Part shown: positions 59,133-64,000 of the stretch, piece by piece | Layout of the letters: the number at the start of each line of letters is the position of its first letter | Position numbering within the stretch: position 1 is the stretch's first letter | From: Pedobacter endophyticus | GTDB taxonomy: Bacteria; Bacteroidota; Bacteroidia; Sphingobacteriales; Sphingobacteriaceae | NCBI RefSeq assembly: GCF_015679185.1 | Contig: NZ_CP064939.1 | Coordinates: forward strand, 5,332,001-5,396,000 | Direction of reading: 5' to 3' | Length of the DNA: 64,000 nt | Translations under genes and position numbers: made by a program | The notes under the pieces: generated by a model | What the model was told of the DNA's origin: nothing | The model's database searches: none | Seen by the model: only the letters and a program-made list of their open reading frames with translations

Positions 59133-60155
59133 ATGACTGCTGCCGAAATTATTAAAGATATTAAAGCCCGAAACTTTAAGCCTGTGTACTTGCTGCACGG
59201 CGAAGAATCTTACTACATTGATGAAGTAACAGATTATATTGAAGAGAAACTATTGAACGAGGCAGAGAAGGGCTTTAACCAGATGGTATTATACGGCAAG
59301 GATACTGATATGGCGACAATTTTGAATGCCGCAAAGCGATTTCCAATGATGTCAGAATATCAGGTGGTAATTGTTAAAGAAGCGCAGGATTTAAAATGGG
59401 GAAAGGAAGATGCTGGCAGCAAAGAAGCCGAATTTGTACTAAATTATTTCGAAAAACCGCTGGCAAGCACAATCTTGGTGCTGGCTTATAAATACGCCAA
59501 TTTTGATAAGCGGAAAAAAATTTACAAGGCCATTAGTAAAAGCGGATTGGTCTTTCAATCGGATGTGGTTCGCGATTACAAGATTGTGGCATGGATCGAA
59601 GATTTTATAAAATCGAAGGGCTATAAAATCGATCAGCAGGCTTCTGTATTAATGGCTGAGTATTTAGGCACAGATCTCTCTAAAATTGCCAATGAGATTG
59701 AGAAACTGATGCTCAATGTGCCAAAAGAGACCGTTATCAACACTGATCTGGTTCAGAAAAACATCGGGATAAGTAAAGAATACAACGTTTTTGAATTGCA
59801 AAAAGCGCTGGCCATTCGCGATGTTTTAAAGTGCAACAAAATTATCAACTATTTTGCGAGCAACCCGAAAGCAAACCCTACGGTAATGGTTTTAGCAAAT
59901 CTCGGTGGCTATTTTACAAAACTGTTAAAGTACCACTACGTTCCAAATAAAGCCGATGCGGCTTCGGCCCTCGGTGTTCCACCGTTTTTTATTAAAGACT
60001 ATGAAATGGCGGCCAGAAATTATAACACCGGCAAGGTTTTTTATGTAATCAGTTTACTGCGAGAATATGATTTGAAAACAAAGGGGCTAGACAGTTCGGG
60101 CAACGTAAATGATGGTGAACTGTTGAAAGAGCTGGTATTTAAGATTGTACATTAA
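59133..60155 (+). CDS. holA: DNA polymerase III subunit delta
   Basis: A 340-residue clamp-loader subunit. Landmarks are FKPVYLLHGEESYYIDEVTD at the start (degenerate P-loop region), AAKRFPMMSEYQVVIVKEAQ, YLGTDLSKIANEIEKLMLN and VFELQKALAIRDVLKCNKII. The C-terminal collar domain includes PPFFIKDYEMAARNY. Length is typical. It is divergent from the SUMF1 gene, with 95 bases between starts. Confidence 0.95.
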   Translation: MTAAEIIKDIKARNFKPVYLLHGEESYYIDEVTDYIEEKLLNEAEKGFNQMVLYGKDTDMATILNAAKRFPMMSEYQVVIVKEAQDLKWGKEDAGSKEAEFVLNYFEKPLASTILVLAYKYANFDKRKKIYKAISKSGLVFQSDVVRDYKIVAWIEDFIKSKGYKIDQQASVLMAEYLGTDLSKIANEIEKLMLNVPKETVINTDLVQKNIGISKEYNVFELQKALAIRDVLKCNKIINYFASNPKANPTVMVLANLGGYFTKLLKYHYVPNKADAASALGVPPFFIKDYEMAARNYNTGKVFYVISLLREYDLKTKGLDSSGNVNDGELLKELVFKIVH

Positions 60156-60244
60156 CAAGTTTAGGGAAAACTGGCATGCCTAAGCAAAGCCACTAGCTAT
60201 TTGAGCACTAAATGGGTAGGGCTGTCTACATACTACAAACACGG

Positions 60245-61717
60245 TTAGTTGCTCGTTTCGTTAATCCACTGTAAGGCTGATTCGATCGCAGTATCTTCGC
60301 CCTTTTTAGCTTTTAAAAAAACATCGGGTTGTATTTTGCTGCGATATTCTTTCTTGTTTCGATCGGCGGTATAGCTAACCGCTAAATATAAATAGTCTCC
60401 ATTAGATAATTTAAAGCCCGAATTCGCGGAGGTATAACCAGCAGTTGGCTCGCCAAATAGTTTCGTGTTTGGCGCACCGATAAACGATATGGCAGTCATT
60501 TCTCCACTACTGCCAGTGTGTGGGCCGATCAATACCGCAATCTTAGCGTTCTTACCTTCTAATTCATAAAGGCTGTCTAATTGAATTCCCATGGTGGTTG
60601 GCTTTTTTGGAGTTGCAGAATAAGACCATGGTGTCAGTTTTTTCTTATTTCCATTTGGAGACACAAAGTAACCGAGATTTCCCGACCCAAGCAAAGGACC
60701 GAGGCCCGCAATCATGGGGTACATATTTCCACCCGTATTGTCTCTCAAATCAACAATCCAACCTTTAATATCATGCGCAACGTCCAACCGCTTTATCCGT
60801 TGCTGAATGTTGTTAGCGAAACTGTCCATTGTCTTTTTATTTAAGGAGCGGAACCCTGGCACCGAGATATAGCCAATGTTATTTTGCAATAGCTTTGATT
60901 CAACCTGATCTGGGTTGGTATTTCTGCTGGCATATTCCTGCGCTGCCGATTTTAGCATCAAAACTGAGTGATCATCTCCAGCCTCCTTTAGCTTTTGAAG
61001 CAGATACGCCGTAACTGCTTTTGCTTCATCAACTGTTTTAAGCCCCATCGATAGGTTCTTCATATCGCGGTCGATAGATGGCCAATCCAGAGAATCCTTA
61101 AAGATGGAACTTACTTTTACGATATTCCTAAACTCATCTACGTATTTTACCACTTCACTGGCCGGCGGTATTTTAGATGTTTCTATCTCACCGAGTTTAA
61201 AGTCATCAAGCCAAGCAGTTCCAGTTCCCGCCAAATAAACCCCAAACAAGAGTCTTTCAGTCTCGCTAGGCACAGTTAAATTCAAGCTGTATTGCTTCCA
61301 GTCTTTAGTACCGGCTAGTGTTTCTTGTTGCGATTGTATGTTCTGAAATCCAATCATTTTATCCTTGCTCCAGATCTGACACCAAAACGCAACACTGCCC
61401 TTAACGCTATCTAGCTTTACAAATCCAGAAATTCGCACGCTTTTTATTGCGTTGGGCGCATAATTCACCGTCTGAGAAACGTTTTGGAAACCGCCAGACT
61501 TAATTTTATCCGTACCCACCAGCTTTAGAGACGATTTACCTGAATGCTTTGTTCCGCTATCTAAGCTTACCTGATAGCCCTCAACCAATCGCATTCCCCA
61601 GTTGGCAGGTAAATCGGCAGATTTCTCATGCTTTATTTCAAAAGATTCATTTTTAATCTGACTGTGAACACAAATAGCCGGCAAAGAAATAAGTATCGTA
61701 AAAAGTAATTTTTTCAT
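60245..61717 (-). CDS. Exported S41 family peptidase with N-terminal beta domain
   Basis: A 490-residue protein with a signal peptide (LLFTILISLPAICVHSQ). The N-terminal part (about 20-175) looks like a carbohydrate-binding-type beta sandwich (SLDSGTKHSGKSSLKLVGTD, and GTGTAWLDDFKLGEIE). The C-terminal S41 tail-protease domain has NNIGYISVPGFRSLN, GWIVDLRDNTGGNMYPMI, and the nucleophile region VLIGPHTGSSGEMTAISFIG. No PDZ domain is obvious between them. The ATG at 61717 is preferred to 61759 because it starts the signal peptide. Its role is probably envelope proteolysis. Confidence 0.9.
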   Translation of the reverse strand: MKKLLFTILISLPAICVHSQIKNESFEIKHEKSADLPANWGMRLVEGYQVSLDSGTKHSGKSSLKLVGTDKIKSGGFQNVSQTVNYAPNAIKSVRISGFVKLDSVKGSVAFWCQIWSKDKMIGFQNIQSQQETLAGTKDWKQYSLNLTVPSETERLLFGVYLAGTGTAWLDDFKLGEIETSKIPPASEVVKYVDEFRNIVKVSSIFKDSLDWPSIDRDMKNLSMGLKTVDEAKAVTAYLLQKLKEAGDDHSVLMLKSAAQEYASRNTNPDQVESKLLQNNIGYISVPGFRSLNKKTMDSFANNIQQRIKRLDVAHDIKGWIVDLRDNTGGNMYPMIAGLGPLLGSGNLGYFVSPNGNKKKLTPWSYSATPKKPTTMGIQLDSLYELEGKNAKIAVLIGPHTGSSGEMTAISFIGAPNTKLFGEPTAGYTSANSGFKLSNGDYLYLAVSYTADRNKKEYRSKIQPDVFLKAKKGEDTAIESALQWINETSN

Positions 61718-61834
61718 AGATAGAGTGCTCGATTTAAATAACAAACCCAATATAGCCAATTTTTAATGTTTATTATCTTAGTTGCTTTCGTTTTAGTGTG
61801 TAAATCGTAAATTCGAATTTTTAAATTAGGTAAA

Positions 61835-62239
61835 ATGAATTATTGGTTAGTAAAAAGTGAGCCATTTAAGTACAGTTGGGATAAATTTAATGAGGATGGA
61901 CGTACCTTTTGGGATGGTGTTCGAAATTATCAGGCGAGAAATAACCTGAGAGACATGAAAGAGGGTGATTTGGTTTTGTTTTATCACAGTAATGAAGGTA
62001 AAAACGTAGTTGGTATTGCCAAAGTTGTTAAAGAATCGTATCAAGACCCAACCACCGATGATAAGAATTGGGTTGTGGTAGATTTATCGCCGGTAGAAGC
62101 GTTAAAAAACCCGGTTTCGCTCGAGCAGATTAAGGCAGAGCCTAGTTTGGTCGATATTTCGCTCGTTCGTCAGGGCCGATTATCCGTAATGCCATTGAAA
62201 GCATCAGAGTTTGATAAAATTCTGGAAATGGGAAGCTAG
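61835..62239 (+). CDS. EVE domain protein
   Basis: A 134-residue single-domain protein of the PUA-like EVE family, which reads modified bases in DNA or RNA. Landmarks are MNYWLVKSEPFKYSWDKFNE, WDGVRNYQARNNLRDMKEGD, LVLFYHSNEGKNVVGIAKVV and SLVRQGRLSVMPLKASEFD. Length is normal. It is divergent from the S41 gene and followed by a long hairpin. Confidence 0.95.
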   Translation: MNYWLVKSEPFKYSWDKFNEDGRTFWDGVRNYQARNNLRDMKEGDLVLFYHSNEGKNVVGIAKVVKESYQDPTTDDKNWVVVDLSPVEALKNPVSLEQIKAEPSLVDISLVRQGRLSVMPLKASEFDKILEMGS

Positions 62240-62246
62240 CCTTGGT

Positions 62247-62288
62247 CCGCAGGTTTACATTTGATTGAATGAGACTGTAAATCTGCGG
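62247..62288 (+). terminator. Hairpin after the EVE gene
   Basis: CCGCAGGTTTACA (62247-62259) and TGTAAATCTGCGG (62276-62288) pair with one G-T wobble. It lacks a T-run, so it may be a processing or dispersed hairpin. Confidence 0.45.
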
Positions 62289-62340
62289 CTTAGCTAGAAA
62301 TGGCTCGCTTTTTGCGTACCATTTAAAACCGCTTTCAAAC

Positions 62341-62928
62341 ATGAAGATTATTTTAACGCTGTACTTAATTTGCTGCGCTTACCTTTTTTCTAATGCGCAA
62401 AACGTCAGGCCATATCTCGCCATAGTTAAAACTTTCAACGGAAAACAAAAAGGGATTTTAAGCTTCGTCGATTCTGACCAGTTGATTTTAAGAGTTGATA
62501 AGAAATACGTTTATATTCCTTACAGTAAAATTAAATCGATAAGGTTAAGGGTTCAAAAAAAGGATTTCGAATACAAGGAGCTCGTTCCTTATACTACAAA
62601 TTGGGTAGAAGATCGGTATGAAACCTTGCCCAATGGCCAACAGGTGCTAAAGCCAGGTAAAGAAGCACCATCTTTGGGTGAATCTATTGCCGAACCATTC
62701 GTAAACATGTTAATGACGAGCGTTGTTAATTTGGCCGCAAATGGATTACTAAGGCCTTTCCATGAAATCAACCCCAGCTTGGCGACCTTTAAAAACACCA
62801 GAGAAAACCCGCTAACTCCCGAAAAGATTTTGGAGCTAAGATACTTTTCTACCAACTATCAAATCAACCCCGATTATATCGCCGAAGCACAAAAAATTAA
62901 GGCGCTGACGAAGAACTTTAAGCCTTAA
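62341..62928 (+). CDS. Hypothetical secreted protein, paralog A
   Basis: A 195-residue protein with a signal peptide (LTLYLICCAYLFSNAQ). The first part is beta-rich and Sm/SH3-like in pattern (KGILSFVDSDQLILRV, then VYIPYSKIKSIRLRVQK). The second part has helical sequence (PFVNMLMTSVVNLAANGLLR) and a conserved end (YFSTNYQINPDYIAEAQKIK). I do not know the family. The next gene is its paralog, with the same signal, motifs and end; 58 bases separate them. Confidence 0.75.
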   Translation: MKIILTLYLICCAYLFSNAQNVRPYLAIVKTFNGKQKGILSFVDSDQLILRVDKKYVYIPYSKIKSIRLRVQKKDFEYKELVPYTTNWVEDRYETLPNGQQVLKPGKEAPSLGESIAEPFVNMLMTSVVNLAANGLLRPFHEINPSLATFKNTRENPLTPEKILELRYFSTNYQINPDYIAEAQKIKALTKNFKP

Positions 62929-62986
62929 TGTCTTTAGGTAAGGTCTCGACAAATGTTCATTAAACTCCATTTATCACTCGATCAAA

Positions 62987-63550
62987 ATGAAAGCGATTTA
63001 TCTTTTTTTTGCATTTTGCCTGGCTGTCGTAAATCTTGAAGCGCAGGTAAGGGCTTTTATTGCAGTGGTTAAAACTGCTGAAGGCAAGAAAAAAGGCGTT
63101 TTGCACAAGGTCGATTCAGCCAATGTCTTTCTGCAAAGTAGCGACGGACTCGTCGCGGTGGCCATTCCGACCATTGAGAAAGTCCAAATCCGGCCGTTAA
63201 AGAAGAACTTTGAAGGAGTAGACTTGATAAAAATTGGTTCAGAAGAAGAGTACACCATCAATTCGAGAGGCGAGCGGGTTGACAAATGGGGCAAAGAAGC
63301 GCCGAGCCCTGAAGAAGAATTGGGTGTAACATTCTTTTCGATTATAGCTACCGCCATCGCCAACGGGCTGGCTGCTCCAATTCATGCTATAAATCCTAAC
63401 CTGGCCAAATTTAAGTTTGATGGCGACGTGTTATCCAATAAAATTAAGCTCGAAAAATTAAGCTATTATTCTATTTATTATCAGGCCAATCCCAATATTT
63501 TAGCAGAACTAAAGCAGATAAAAGAAATTTCTAATCAGTTTAAGCCGTAA
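62987..63550 (+). CDS. Hypothetical secreted protein, paralog B
   Basis: A 187-residue protein with a signal peptide (YLFFAFCLAVVNLEAQ), clearly homologous to the previous gene: AFIAVVKTAEGKKKGVL against YLAIVKTFNGKQKGIL, KEAPSPEEELGVTFFSIIAT against KEAPSLGESIAEPFVNMLMT, HAINPNLAKFK against HEINPSLATFK, and both end in QFKP or NFKP. Tandem duplication with marked divergence. Its last 11 bases overlap the stop end of the convergent antiporter gene. Confidence 0.75.
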   Translation: MKAIYLFFAFCLAVVNLEAQVRAFIAVVKTAEGKKKGVLHKVDSANVFLQSSDGLVAVAIPTIEKVQIRPLKKNFEGVDLIKIGSEEEYTINSRGERVDKWGKEAPSPEEELGVTFFSIIATAIANGLAAPIHAINPNLAKFKFDGDVLSNKIKLEKLSYYSIYYQANPNILAELKQIKEISNQFKP

Positions 63551-64000
63551 CTTCCTCTGTTTTCTTTTTGCTCAAAGTAATGCCCAGCGTCATTACAATG
63601 CTCGATCCGAGAACAACCAGAAACAAGAAAGATGTTCCAACTTCTGCAATCTTCAATTGCTCCGGTAAGCTAAAATACAGCAAAATGCTGATCAATCCGC
63701 GTGGTGCAATATATAAAATAGGCATTGCAGTTCCTTGCTTTAAAACCTTTAACAGCAGGTATCGGACAACGTAAATTGTAGCTAAGATAATGATGCCGTT
63801 GGCGAGCACAACCTGATCGTTTAGCTCGTGGATATTCATGGTGAAGCCAAAAATAACAAAAAAGAAAGTACGAAGAATGAATGCGCTTTCTGCCGAAAGT
63901 TGGTACAATTGCGATAAGTCGGCAGTTAAGTTCTTATATATAAATACACCTCGAAACCAGGCATTTTGGATGGTATCGGCATTGTTCAGAAACAAACCGG
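63540..64000 (-). CDS. Cation/proton antiporter, C-terminal part (cut by window edge)
   Basis: The last 153 codons of a gene entering from beyond base 64000. It has several membrane segments (LRTFFFVIFGFTMNIHEL, LANGIIILATIYVVRYLLL, GTSFLFLVVLGSSIVMTLGI) and the conserved PRGLISILLYFSLPEQ, as in sodium/hydrogen exchangers of the CPA family. No regulatory RCK tail is present; the protein ends in KKKTEEVTA. It runs convergent to, and overlaps by 11 bases, the end of paralog B. Confidence 0.85.
   Translation of the reverse strand, partial: GLFLNNADTIQNAWFRGVFIYKNLTADLSQLYQLSAESAFILRTFFFVIFGFTMNIHELNDQVVLANGIIILATIYVVRYLLLKVLKQGTAMPILYIAPRGLISILLYFSLPEQLKIAEVGTSFLFLVVLGSSIVMTLGITLSKKKTEEVTA

Overview
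The window looks like a chromosomal segment from a Bacteroidota bacterium of the Sphingobacteriaceae, most likely Pedobacter or a close relative. Evidence: an ECF sigma / FecR / SusC / SusD locus, many copies of the Bacteroidota promoter motif TAnnTTTG just upstream of start codons, MnmD, NamZ, DUF6588 and DUF2625 proteins, and intergenic repeats of the kinds familiar from this group. No rRNA, tRNA, CRISPR array or complete insertion sequence was recognised. The genus is inferred from protein style, not from a search.

Layout. 1-322 is the start of a lysine 6-aminotransferase gene cut by the window edge. 1453-11916 is a signal-responsive uptake locus: ECF sigma, FecR anti-sigma, STN-bearing SusC, SusD, a DUF4843 lipoprotein, a PKD-like lipoprotein and a TlpA-type thioredoxin protein. 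An exported trypsin-like/PDZ protein and a sulfatase follow (12499-16537). 17245-22406 holds msrA, an ACC-deaminase-like PLP enzyme, a DUF6588 protein, rluD and a class IV aminotransferase. 22511-25170 is a small accessory island with a parDE module, a RelE-type module and a broken serine recombinase. 25285-47060 is mostly housekeeping and envelope genes: fmt, topoisomerase IB, a triple-PAS histidine kinase, namZ, a LolC/E-type permease, truA, ychJ, mazG, a DoxX-like protein, an AI-2E family transporter, an aldo/keto reductase, mnmD, an MmcQ protein, DUF2625, an M13 peptidase and a soft-metal P-type ATPase. 47151-49713 is a head-to-tail array of four nearly identical Uma2 (DUF820) genes. After valS comes a three-gene exported operon for 3-keto-sugar chemistry (53584-57533: Gfo/Idh, tandem DUF1080, Gfo/Idh). 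The window then closes with an HsdR-N protein, a SUMF1 protein, holA, an S41 peptidase, an EVE protein, a pair of paralogous secreted proteins, and the end of a cation/proton antiporter.

The gaps between genes are unusually rich in tandem repeats: about 115 bp x5, 119 bp x4, 117 bp x5, 140 bp x6, 21 bp x8, 98 bp x5 and 83 bp x2. The arrays at 16.6 kb and 34.1 kb are the same family in opposite orientation. The 119-bp array at 29.6 kb repeats the last codons of namZ in every unit. A short piece of intergenic-repeat-like sequence lies in frame inside valS. The observations I rate highest are the Uma2 array with one hypervariable segment, these repeat relationships, and the valS insertion. Products are assigned from motifs and family resemblance read by eye; no database search was possible.
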